A DNA stretch of 21,608 nucleotides from a virus. Location of the stretch: the IMG/VR virus record IMGVR_UViG_3300006916_000468, positions 1 to 21,608 of that record; one strand, 5' to 3'. The translations under genes were made by a program, and so were the position numbers. Shown here piece by piece: positions 1-6,169 of the stretch (positions are counted from its first letter, which is position 1; each line of letters begins with the position of its first letter). A model generated the notes under the pieces. It made no database searches. It was not told where the DNA came from and saw nothing but the letters and a program-made list of their open reading frames with translations.

Positions 1-107
1 CAGGTGCCCAACGAACAAAGACAGGAAATGACGTGCGCCAGAAACGCGGATACATGATCCCGTACCATAGGCGACCAATCTGGCCCTCCCATGCTGTGGC
101 GTATCGG

Positions 108-659
108 TTAAGCAGTATCATCGTCGTCCTCCTTGATCCAAGTGTCAGCGAGTGGGCCGTCACCTGCGGGTTTGTAGCCAGCCGCGCGCAACGTCGCTTG
201 CCACTCCTTGAGCATCTCCTCAGACACTGCGGCTTGTTTGAGCATATCACGAATGTTGATCGTCGTCCGCTTTGTTTCAGAAAGTTTCTCAGGCCCGCGG
301 GCATACGCGTCAGGCCATTTGTAGTTTCCGCGACAGTCAAAGCGACCGAGGTCACGAGGCGGCTCGTCGTAGTGCGCGAGCACACGTTTCTCGATCTCCG
401 AGAAGTCAACGTTTGCCAGATGCTCAGTGCGCGGGTCCATCGCTGGGCGATACGACCGCGAGGGCAGCTGCTCACGAATGTTCGGTTTCGACGACGAGAA
501 GCGACCCGTCACAGTGCCTAGCACGTCGGGCGGTGGGTATTCGCCCGCGATCTGCGCTTGTTTGATCTGGCCCGCGCCATAAGCCGCCATGAGCATTAGT
601 TGCAGCGTCTTGCCGCTCTTGTGCGGGTGTGTGATCACGCGTTTGGGTTCGTCAGACAT
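108..659 (-). CDS. Unknown protein with an isolated DNA polymerase I (family A) motif A segment
   Basis: This 183-aa protein has residues VTGRFSSSKPNIREQLPSR at about 50-68, followed by VDFSEIEKRVLAHY at about 83-96. These match the conserved TGR(L)SS..PN block and the motif A block (DYSQIE.R) of family A polymerases, including the catalytic Asp and the steric-gate Glu. No motif B or motif C follows, and the rest is charged and ends in an acidic tail, so a working polymerase is unlikely from this reading frame alone. Near the N terminus, HPHKSGKT resembles a degenerate Walker A loop whose first Gly is replaced. The start is supported by GGAG seven bases upstream and by the TGATG overlap with the preceding gene. 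It could be a polymerase remnant, one exon of a split gene, or a protein that reuses the fold. Its function is unknown. Confidence 0.6.
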   Translation of the reverse strand: MSDEPKRVITHPHKSGKTLQLMLMAAYGAGQIKQAQIAGEYPPPDVLGTVTGRFSSSKPNIREQLPSRSYRPAMDPRTEHLANVDFSEIEKRVLAHYDEPPRDLGRFDCRGNYKWPDAYARGPEKLSETKRTTINIRDMLKQAAVSEEMLKEWQATLRAAGYKPAGDGPLADTWIKEDDDDTA

Positions 660-862
660 CAGTAGTCTCCGTCAAGCAGAATGTGAGCGCCTGCCTCCCG
701 CATGTCGATCTCTTCGACTTGCAGGTCCTGATCTCGATCAAGGCCAGCCTTCTCGAGTTCGTCGCGCAGATACTTGCGTGCTGTGCCCGCGCCTTGCGCA
801 AGGACAACGGCCACTGCGCCTACGGGCCAGTGTCCATTGAAATAGATCTTAAACAGCTTCAT
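659..862 (-). CDS. Small hypothetical phage protein
   Basis: I do not recognise this 67-aa protein. It begins with a short hydrophobic, strand-like stretch (LFKIYFNGHWPVGAVAVVLA), then a helical, charged middle and an acidic C terminus, with no signal peptide or clear membrane span. A strong ribosome site (GGGAGAA) lies just before the ATG and sits inside the last codons of the 29-aa zinc-ribbon gene, whose stop codon directly abuts this ATG. The TGA stop shares its A with the ATG of the next gene. This makes it the middle member of a translationally coupled set. Being a real gene is well supported by these signals; its role is not. Confidence 0.7.
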   Translation of the reverse strand: MKLFKIYFNGHWPVGAVAVVLAQGAGTARKYLRDELEKAGLDRDQDLQVEEIDMREAGAHILLDGDY

Positions 863-952
863 CTATCTTCTCCCACAACGAGGACATTTACCACCAATAA
901 ACCGTGGCCATTTAAAACCGCACCACGAGCAAATCAAATCCATTGAAAACAT
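863..952 (-). CDS. 29-aa zinc-ribbon peptide
   Basis: This very short frame encodes a peptide with two CxxC knuckles, CSWC at residues 8-11 and CPRC at 23-26, separated by 11 residues that include aromatic and basic residues. That is a minimal zinc-ribbon pattern expected to bind one Zn2+ through four cysteines. The start ATG is preceded by AGGAG at good spacing, and this site overlaps the TAG stop of the ATPase gene. The TAG stop of this gene sits immediately before the ATG of the 67-aa gene. So it fills the gap between two genes exactly, as a real operon member would. Tiny zinc ribbons often bind nucleic acid or a protein partner, but no partner is shown here. Confidence 0.7.
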   Translation of the reverse strand: MFSMDLICSWCGFKWPRFIGGKCPRCGRR

Positions 953-961
953 TCTTTTCTC

Positions 962-2197
962 CTAAAAAGGTATCTCGTCTTGATGTTGAGATGAAGAAAT
1001 CTTGGGCAGTACATGAACTTTGTCCAGAGGCCCTTCCTTGGCTGTCAAGCGATCAACGACGCTAAACAACCTTTCGAATAAAAGATTCTGCAATTCACGA
1101 GATTCATCTTTGTAGCCATGATTGTGATGCAACCATTCTTCATACAATGTTGATGCAAGAAAACGGTATCCTTGATCGAATGTCTTCTTGCAGATATAAA
1201 TCTTTGCACCAGCAACTTTACCAAAACATCCTATTCCAAGGTCTTCAACAGTGACGAAGTCGCTTAATTCAATGTCGCAATCAAGTCGACGAAGAAGAAC
1301 CTGCGCTTTTTCAAACTGCTCAATGTCGAAGTCATCTAGTTGAACAACTTTAGGTTCAAGTTTGTCTTTTGCGTGGTGTTCCCATTGTTTGCGTGCTGAC
1401 TTCGATAGTCGATTATTAGACCTGTTACGATTGACAACGCGCATAAAAGCATCTGAAGGTGTGATATACTCATGAAGCAGAACAAGTGAATGCTCAAAAG
1501 ATCCTTGCTCTGCGAGTATAACAAGCAGTATCACATCTTCGTCGTCACAAGTGATCACAGCATGCTCAATCTTTGTTTTGTAGTCATAAGTGGACTTGAT
1601 CGACCTGTCTTCCGTGAGAACCTGACCATTAGTGATGTTGTAGGTAAAGATTGAAGCGTTCTGCAATTTATGAGTTTTAACACCTTTGTAGTATGCGGTC
1701 TTGTTGATCTCCTTTTTGTGAAATTCAACAACGCCTGAGACAGCGACGGGTGTAGTAGGAAGAAAAATTTCATGCCTACCATGATAACATGTAGTTATCT
1801 CAGACCCTGAGACGACGATTTCTGTCCCATAAGTCTCAGCAGGTTCTTCATCAGAAATAGTGCCACCTTCATCAAGACAATTCGAATGTAGTTCGCGATA
1901 TGCTTGCCACACTTCCCAATCCCTACCCATCTTAGTTGTAAAACCAAGCTTCTCACCGTTCATCGTCACAACGTCAAATTCTTCGTCACGAATGATTGCT
2001 TTTTCTGTACCGAACGTGTTTTCTTTTCCTTCAGTGAAAATAGAAACCTTATGTCCCGTGCGAAGAAGCGTTGAGATTGCAAATTTCAAACCTGTACCGA
2101 AGTAGCCAATTGCAGAGTCAGAATCTTTTACAGACACGCCTAGGATCGTTACTGCTGCGAGATCAATCGTCTCGTCGTTGTAAAAATAAACTGTCAT
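962..2197 (-). CDS. GHKL/Bergerat-fold ATPase (histidine kinase/Hsp90-like), possibly permuted
   Basis: This 411-aa protein opens with a stretch (residues about 6-24, NDETIDLAAVTILGVSVK) like the DxGxG/lid region of Hsp90-type ATPases. Then comes IGYFGTGLKFA (30-40), which closely resembles the G2 box (GQFGVGF) of that fold. An N-box-like ELHSNCLDE follows at 102-110, and GTEIVV near 124-129 resembles the G3 region. The N-box normally comes first, so the order looks permuted. Near the C terminus, YEEWLHHNHG (about 352-361) is a Glu/His cluster that could bind metal. The ATG chosen lies behind a strong GAGGAGGG site and overlaps the TGA of the upstream gene (ATGA); a longer frame from 2341 would run through that whole gene. 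ATP binding is likely; the target is unknown. Confidence 0.75.
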   Translation of the reverse strand: MTVYFYNDETIDLAAVTILGVSVKDSDSAIGYFGTGLKFAISTLLRTGHKVSIFTEGKENTFGTEKAIIRDEEFDVVTMNGEKLGFTTKMGRDWEVWQAYRELHSNCLDEGGTISDEEPAETYGTEIVVSGSEITTCYHGRHEIFLPTTPVAVSGVVEFHKKEINKTAYYKGVKTHKLQNASIFTYNITNGQVLTEDRSIKSTYDYKTKIEHAVITCDDEDVILLVILAEQGSFEHSLVLLHEYITPSDAFMRVVNRNRSNNRLSKSARKQWEHHAKDKLEPKVVQLDDFDIEQFEKAQVLLRRLDCDIELSDFVTVEDLGIGCFGKVAGAKIYICKKTFDQGYRFLASTLYEEWLHHNHGYKDESRELQNLLFERLFSVVDRLTAKEGPLDKVHVLPKISSSQHQDEIPF

Positions 2198-2415
2198 CTT
2201 TGGCGCCCTCCTCGGAACGCAAATGCGGAATGTGGGTCGATTGGTTCGAAGTTCAAAGCGATCATGTCTTTGATGCGTTTTAACGCGCAAGCTGCAATTG
2301 CACGATCTGCAATCCGTGACGACTTCGCAAGGTCGTAGCATCGTAGAGCAGCGTCACGCACTTGTTCGTGTGTCGCGTCTTGATCAATCGCACTGACTTG
2401 TTCAATGAGTGTCAT
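2194..2415 (-). CDS. Small hypothetical protein upstream of the GHKL ATPase
   Basis: I do not recognise this 73-aa protein. It is mostly helical by composition (Ala, Leu, Arg, Asp and Glu rich) and ends in a basic tail, FRGGRQR. A longer in-frame start at 2532 would overlap the methyltransferase gene, while the ATG used here has GGAG six bases upstream and lies just downstream of a clear promoter and palindrome (2430-2465). It is therefore the first gene of its transcript. Its stop overlaps the ATPase start, so the two are probably made together and may act as partners. That last point is inference from the overlap only. Confidence 0.7.
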   Translation of the reverse strand: MTLIEQVSAIDQDATHEQVRDAALRCYDLAKSSRIADRAIAACALKRIKDMIALNFEPIDPHSAFAFRGGRQR

Positions 2416-2429
2416 TTTGTTCTCCGTTG

Positions 2430-2442
2430 ATAACTCAGTTAT
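2430..2442. promoter_or_regulatory. Palindrome copy, ATAACTCAGTTAT (perfect)
   Basis: This is a perfect 6-1-6 inverted repeat overlapping the -10 box of the promoter of the 73-aa gene. Its place would let a bound dimer block RNA polymerase. It is one of seven copies or near-copies in gaps across the window. Confidence 0.75.
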
Positions 2443-2465
2443 ATCAGTGTGATTGTGTGTGTCAA
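2438..2465 (-). promoter_or_regulatory. Sigma70-type promoter for the 73-aa/ATPase transcript
   Basis: On the minus strand, TTGACA (2465-2460) is followed after 16 bases by TATAAC (2443-2438). The -35 overlaps the stop codon of the methyltransferase gene. The -10 overlaps the palindrome at 2430-2442, and the ribosome site of the 73-aa gene lies just downstream. The probable start of transcription falls near 2431. Confidence 0.7.
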
Positions 2466-3682
2466 TATTTACCTGACGATCTTGTAGGTAGCACCGGGCC
2501 GTCTTGGTAGCCTCGTTTGTGGATAACGCCAAACTCTTTCTTCATCACACGAAGCTGCTTTGGTGTGGGTTCAAAGTCGTCGCCCTCTCTATACCAACGG
2601 AGGTCATTGTCATTTGCTCCTGGAGGCCAAACTTTGACCCAACCTTCCATGTCGCGTGCCTCGTCCATAAATAAGAATTGATAAATAAATTCTGAATGTC
2701 GCGTGTAAGGAACGCGGTAGAATCTACCATTTGGATCTATCCACCCACAGTCCTGAGTCGTCTCAAGTTCATCTATGAGACGGGGTCTTTGAAACGTGTA
2801 CCGCATACCAATATATGAAGTTAGCACTTCTTGGTCTCCATCACGTCTGATACCAGCTGGTATGTTTCCTTCATCGACAGAAACAAATTCGTTCATTTCG
2901 TCGTCAAGCTCGTACACCCCTGCCCAAGTTGCTAACTTATACAAGTTCCTACAGTCACTTTTTGTTCCATAAACTTGGTACACATGTTCACCGCTTTCTC
3001 CAACGTCACGAGCAACAATCTCATAAGACATGTCCGGCAAGTCCAGTTCAACATTCTTTTCAAGTCCAATATAGTACGCGAACAACCTGTTACAGAATTT
3101 AAGATGCAGTTTAAAGAAGCGCTCAGCGAAACCTGAGTGACAAGGTCTAGCAATAAAAATAGACGTATTTTCAGTGCAGTCTTTCACTAACTGAACAATG
3201 GTCTCATCTTGAACAACTTGGATCATTGTGTGAGGTTCAGGTCTTCTCATAATATCAAGACCAGTGCACGCGAAACCTTCATCTTGCAATGTTTTGGTCA
3301 TCAAACCTGAACCTGCGCCTATGTCAAGAACAGGGTGGTAACGAAGATGAACGCAAGTTGATAACCACGCTTTGAAATTTTCATTAGGAACGAAAAAATC
3401 GAGGTCTGGCATCATACCAGCCTGTAATATAGCCAATGTGTCAGGACAATGGTCTAATTCATCATCGTTATCTTCTTCGATTTCATCAACACGAACAAAC
3501 CGCCGCGCTTTTTCATGAGGACGCAGTGTGTTGTTGTAAAAGTCTAGCAACGCATGAGCACGCTGCTCAGGTGTGTGCTGATCCCAACCAGGATTGTCAA
3601 TTTCAGAACGAGGTCGTTGATCAAGTTGCTCGGAATGCTCTTGGTCAGAGTCGTCATTTTTCCAGGTGAATGTGCCTTGCAT
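2462..3682 (-). CDS. Class I SAM-dependent methyltransferase, substrate unknown
   Basis: Residues 117-127 of this 406-aa protein (PVLDIGAGSGL) form a textbook motif I for S-adenosylmethionine binding, followed by an acidic residue at the end of the second strand (GLDIM, D143). No DPPY/NPPY motif of DNA amino-methyltransferases and no PC motif of cytosine-5 enzymes is evident at the expected place. The first 80 residues are acidic and probably disordered. Residues from about 320 to 385 (YRVPYTRHSEF to FEPTPKQLRV) look like a separate small domain of unknown role. AAGGA eight bases upstream supports the ATG. The TGA stop lies inside the TTGACA -35 box of the next promoter. It could modify DNA, protein or a small molecule; the sequence does not decide. 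Confidence 0.75.
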   Translation of the reverse strand: MQGTFTWKNDDSDQEHSEQLDQRPRSEIDNPGWDQHTPEQRAHALLDFYNNTLRPHEKARRFVRVDEIEEDNDDELDHCPDTLAILQAGMMPDLDFFVPNENFKAWLSTCVHLRYHPVLDIGAGSGLMTKTLQDEGFACTGLDIMRRPEPHTMIQVVQDETIVQLVKDCTENTSIFIARPCHSGFAERFFKLHLKFCNRLFAYYIGLEKNVELDLPDMSYEIVARDVGESGEHVYQVYGTKSDCRNLYKLATWAGVYELDDEMNEFVSVDEGNIPAGIRRDGDQEVLTSYIGMRYTFQRPRLIDELETTQDCGWIDPNGRFYRVPYTRHSEFIYQFLFMDEARDMEGWVKVWPPGANDNDLRWYREGDDFEPTPKQLRVMKKEFGVIHKRGYQDGPVLPTRSSGKY

Positions 3683-3687
3683 AGTTG

Positions 3688-3882
3688 TTATCCTTGTTTA
3701 AACGTTAGCGCTTCGCGCATGTGCCAATCTAGGTCGTCGCGCACCGAACCAATGCGATGCGCAACAGAATCAAGCGTGCGCGATGTACTGTGGTCAGTTT
3801 CGTTGCGCGCGTCTTGTTCGAACTCCTCAGACAGCGTTTTCAACACGCTGTCCAAGAATGCTTTTGTTTGTTCAGGAGTCAT
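3688..3882 (-). CDS. Small hypothetical protein
   Basis: This 64-aa protein of unknown role is strongly helical and acidic in its first half, with charged heptad-like spacing (EQTKAFLDSVLKTLSEEFEQ). It has no membrane segment. The gap to the upstream gene is only six bases and there is no good ribosome site before the ATG, so translation probably relies on ribosomes finishing the 127-aa gene. Its last codons overlap the AAGGA site of the methyltransferase gene. Position in a tight three-gene run and absence of a competing frame make it a likely real gene. Confidence 0.6.
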   Translation of the reverse strand: MTPEQTKAFLDSVLKTLSEEFEQDARNETDHSTSRTLDSVAHRIGSVRDDLDWHMREALTFKQG

Positions 3883-3888
3883 AAATAT

Positions 3889-4272
3889 TCAGCAAGCTTT
3901 TCTTGCTACCTCTTGTCTGTCACGAATTTTGTCAGCTTCTTCATTCAAGCAGCTTTCAGGAATACGAAGAACGAAGCCGTCTGCCCACTTCATTGCAACG
4001 TCACGTTTAATCTGTTCACACATGTTCTTGACTGAATTACCTCCCGACCATGTTGAACGATTAGACGACGCCATACGCAAAGCTTCTTTGTTTACAGCTA
4101 GTGAAAGAGCGTTCTTGTCTTTTCGATCTTGGTTCAACCAAATCGCAGCAGCAACCTCAAGCATTTCATTCTCGATTTTAGTTGAATAGTCAGAAGAAAG
4201 TTTTTCTAAAGTTTTTTCTACATCCCATGCAGGCGCTTCAGCAAGTTTCTCTTTGTTGATAATATTTGACAT
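3889..4272 (-). CDS. Hypothetical protein, first gene of the leftward operon
   Basis: I do not recognise this 127-aa soluble protein. It is rich in Lys, Glu, Ala and Asn, mostly helical by composition, and has three Trp residues in the pattern AIWLNQ, STWSGG and MKWADG. It starts behind GGAG with six-base spacing and is the first gene downstream of a strong promoter at 4299-4327. That position is typical of genes expressed early in infection. No motif suggests a reaction, and it could be an early host-interaction protein, which is only a guess from location. Confidence 0.65.
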   Translation of the reverse strand: MSNIINKEKLAEAPAWDVEKTLEKLSSDYSTKIENEMLEVAAAIWLNQDRKDKNALSLAVNKEALRMASSNRSTWSGGNSVKNMCEQIKRDVAMKWADGFVLRIPESCLNEEADKIRDRQEVARKAC

Positions 4273-4290
4273 AGTAGACTCCGTTGTTTG

Positions 4291-4303
4291 ATAACTGAGT
4301 TAT
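4291..4303. promoter_or_regulatory. Palindrome copy, ATAACTGAGTTAT (perfect)
   Basis: This perfect copy overlaps the -10 box of the leftward operon promoter. Its centre lies 44 bases, about four helical turns, from the centre of the next copy, so cooperative binding is possible. Confidence 0.78.
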
Positions 4304-4327
4304 ATATCCTAGAAAAGCAGGTGTCAA
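4299..4327 (-). promoter_or_regulatory. Sigma70-type promoter for the leftward operon
   Basis: On the minus strand, TTGACA (4327-4322) is followed after exactly 17 bases by TATAAC (4304-4299). The -10 overlaps the palindrome at 4291-4303 in the same register as at 2430. A second palindrome copy (4335-4347) lies just upstream of the -35. The start codon at 4272 is about 20 bases beyond the expected start of transcription. Confidence 0.75.
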
Positions 4328-4334
4328 GCACATT

Positions 4335-4347
4335 ATAACTGAGTTAT
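4335..4347. promoter_or_regulatory. Palindrome copy, ATAACTGAGTTAT (perfect)
   Basis: This second perfect copy in the divergent region lies upstream of the leftward -35 box and of the candidate rightward promoter. It has no convincing promoter of its own in the shared register, so it may be an auxiliary operator. Confidence 0.75.
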
Positions 4348-4365
4348 TAACACCTTCTTTCTCGA

Positions 4366-4395
4366 TTGCGATTTTAACATGTTGGCACATATTAT
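4366..4395 (+). promoter_or_regulatory. Candidate promoter for the portal transcript
   Basis: TTGCGA (4366-4371) and TATTAT (4390-4395) are separated by 18 bases upstream of the portal gene. The match is only moderate. It is the best rightward candidate in the divergent region; the palindrome at 4335-4347 lies upstream of it. Confidence 0.35.
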
Positions 4396-4443
4396 CACCG
4401 ACAAACGGGCGGAGCCCTCTAAATCCTGACAAGAGGACCGATA

Positions 4444-5943
4444 ATGCCGCGCACAGTTGCAACCGTTCATTCAGATTACACTCGTCGCAATATCCAGTGG
4501 TCCCGAATCCGTGACGCGCTTGAAGGTCAGGACGAGATAAAAGAGAATGGTGAAGCGTACCTAAAGAAACCTGACGGCATGACACAAAGCGCATATGACG
4601 CTTACAAAGATCGTGCGCAATTCTTCCCAGTCATTGAACGCACACTGCGCGGAATGTCCGGCATGGTGTTTCGTCACCCAATCAAGTGCGAATTGCCTTC
4701 ACGCCTCGAGCCACTTAAAGAGGCTGCAACGACTGACGGTCATTCACTTGCCGTTATGGCTGAGAACGTCGTCAATGAGGTCCTCAGCATTGGTCGCTAC
4801 GGGATCCTTGTCGATTATCCGCAGGCGAACACCACAGCAACGTCAATTCCGTATCTTGCGACATACACAGGCGAAAACATAACAGATTGGGAAGTTCAAT
4901 TTGTTGATGGTTTGAGAACGTTGACGCGCGTTGTACTGAAAGATGATTTTGACTCAGATGACGAAGACGTTAACGACGCCGCAGAAATGCGGCTAGAATT
5001 GATTCTCAATGACGAAGGAAACTACGAAGTTCGTCGCTGGAAAGCAGCTGGCTCTGAAAAAGGCACAAATGAAGATTCACCAACATTCGTTATGGTTGGT
5101 GAACCAAAAGTGCCCGTAGTAAATGGAAAGCCTCTGAAACGCATACCATTCGTGTTCATCAACCCTTACGATTTACGTCCTGAGGTTGAGAAACCTCCTA
5201 TGCTTGATCTTGTTGACGTGAACATTGGTCACTATCGCAACTCAGCAGATTATGAGCACGCATTGTTCTTGACTGCGCAACCTACGCCTGTGGCAATTGG
5301 CGCAATCACAGAAAAGAATAAACCCGACGCTATTGGTTCAGGTGCTTTCTGGATTCTTCCTGAAGGATCATCTGCGATGTTCCTTGAGTTTGGTGGTGCA
5401 GGTATTGAGGCACAACGCCAAGCAATGCTCGACAAAGAAGACCGTATGGCTGCGCTAGGCGCGCGAATGATACATGACGGTAAGAATCGTAATGAGGCGT
5501 CAGACACCGCGAAAATGCGCGGCAAAGGCGAAATGTCATTGCTCACCAATGTTGTGAATATGGCAGAGGCGGGAATTGATCGTGCATTACGTATTGCAGC
5601 CGAATGGGTAACTGGTCGTCCTGATGACGTTGAAGTAAAGCTCAACCGTGACTGGGTTGAAACTAAGATGGATCCGCAAACGCTTAATGCGCTTGTGAAG
5701 TCGTGGCAATCAGGTGCAATGTCGCATCAAACGCTATATGAAAACTTACAGTCTGGTGAAATTGCTCCCGTTGATCGTTCTTTTGAAGACGAGAAAGACT
5801 TGATCGAAGAGGAGGGCGGTGATCTTGGTTTAGGCGTAAATCAGCTACTTGGCGCAGCTGCTCAGCAGGCGCCCGAGTCTAAGCCAAAAGAAGACGAGTC
5901 CGGTGAAGAAGAAGCCGCGGGCTCACAAGAAGGCAAAAGATAA
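4444..5943 (+). CDS. Portal protein (DUF4055-like family)
   Basis: This 499-aa protein has the N-terminal pattern of the DUF4055 portal family: a WSRIRD helix, then GEAYL, SAYDAYKDRAQFFPVIERT and LRGMSGMVFR in the first 75 residues. Length fits the family. Portals form the dodecameric ring at one capsid vertex through which DNA is packaged and ejected. The C terminus (after about residue 455) is acidic and low-complexity, EEE and DESGEEEAAG, as in many portals. The ATG has an AGAGGA ribosome site. It is the first gene of the rightward block and is followed two genes later by a Mu F-like head protein, the usual portal partner. The terminase that normally precedes a portal is absent; leftward genes lie there instead. 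Confidence 0.85.
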   Translation: MPRTVATVHSDYTRRNIQWSRIRDALEGQDEIKENGEAYLKKPDGMTQSAYDAYKDRAQFFPVIERTLRGMSGMVFRHPIKCELPSRLEPLKEAATTDGHSLAVMAENVVNEVLSIGRYGILVDYPQANTTATSIPYLATYTGENITDWEVQFVDGLRTLTRVVLKDDFDSDDEDVNDAAEMRLELILNDEGNYEVRRWKAAGSEKGTNEDSPTFVMVGEPKVPVVNGKPLKRIPFVFINPYDLRPEVEKPPMLDLVDVNIGHYRNSADYEHALFLTAQPTPVAIGAITEKNKPDAIGSGAFWILPEGSSAMFLEFGGAGIEAQRQAMLDKEDRMAALGARMIHDGKNRNEASDTAKMRGKGEMSLLTNVVNMAEAGIDRALRIAAEWVTGRPDDVEVKLNRDWVETKMDPQTLNALVKSWQSGAMSHQTLYENLQSGEIAPVDRSFEDEKDLIEEEGGDLGLGVNQLLGAAAQQAPESKPKEDESGEEEAAGSQEGKR

Positions 5944-6117
5944 TGGTAACAACAGCGAGAGTCATACTGAAGGAATATCACTAAACGCGTAGATGCACCA
6001 TGTGACTGATCAATTCGTGGCTTTTATCATATTGTTAACATCTTTTAGCATACCTTATTTTGACAGATTCTTAATTGTTCATTGAACGATTCTTTGTAAT
6101 CGTCCATAGTGGTTCAG
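5944..6117 (+). other. Gap between portal and reductase genes, no supported gene
   Basis: This AT-rich gap of about 174 bases before the terminator holds two small inverted repeats (GTTCATTGAAC and ACGATT-6-AATCGT) and a TTGACA at 6060-6065 without a matching -10 box. A 30-codon hydrophobic frame (5993-6085) lacks a ribosome site. A weak promoter for the reductase may lie here. Confidence 0.35.
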
Positions 6118-6141
6118 CGGGCGTCACAAGGCGCCCGTTTT
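6118..6141 (+). terminator. Intrinsic terminator before the reductase gene
   Basis: CGGGCG, an 8-base loop and CGCCCG are followed by TTTT. It lies 29 bases before the reductase ATG, so it would stop portal transcripts and separate reductase expression unless read through. Confidence 0.7.
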
Positions 6142-6169
6142 CATCACACAAGAGAAAAGGAGCGCCTTT

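Noticed and set aside
1-92. Open frames on the minus strand reaching the left edge (ATG at 92 and at 55)
   Set aside because: Neither has a convincing ribosome site, and at most 30 residues are visible with no recognisable motif, so no gene is claimed; the sequence to the left would decide.
1783-1800. Inverted repeat GATAAC-ATGTA-GTTATC
   Set aside because: It resembles the recurrent palindrome but has a five-base centre and lies inside the ATPase gene, so it is more likely chance.
962-2341. Longer 459-aa form of the ATPase starting at 2341
   Set aside because: The first 48 residues would be read out of frame through the 73-aa gene, are Cys/Arg-rich and unlike a folded start; the ATG at 2197 has a strong ribosome site.
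4384-4400. Sigma54-like TGGCAC in the divergent region
   Set aside because: The required GC element five bases downstream is missing.
5943-5984. A 13-codon frame starting with the TAATG overlap at the portal stop
   Set aside because: Too short and without features; the overlap alone is weak evidence.
5944-6000. Possible tRNA because the segment ends in GCACCA
   Set aside because: No T-loop sequence, no acceptor pairing and no anticodon arm could be found.
5993-6085. A 30-codon hydrophobic frame between portal and reductase genes
   Set aside because: No ribosome-binding sequence at a useful distance, and AT-rich gaps readily produce such frames.
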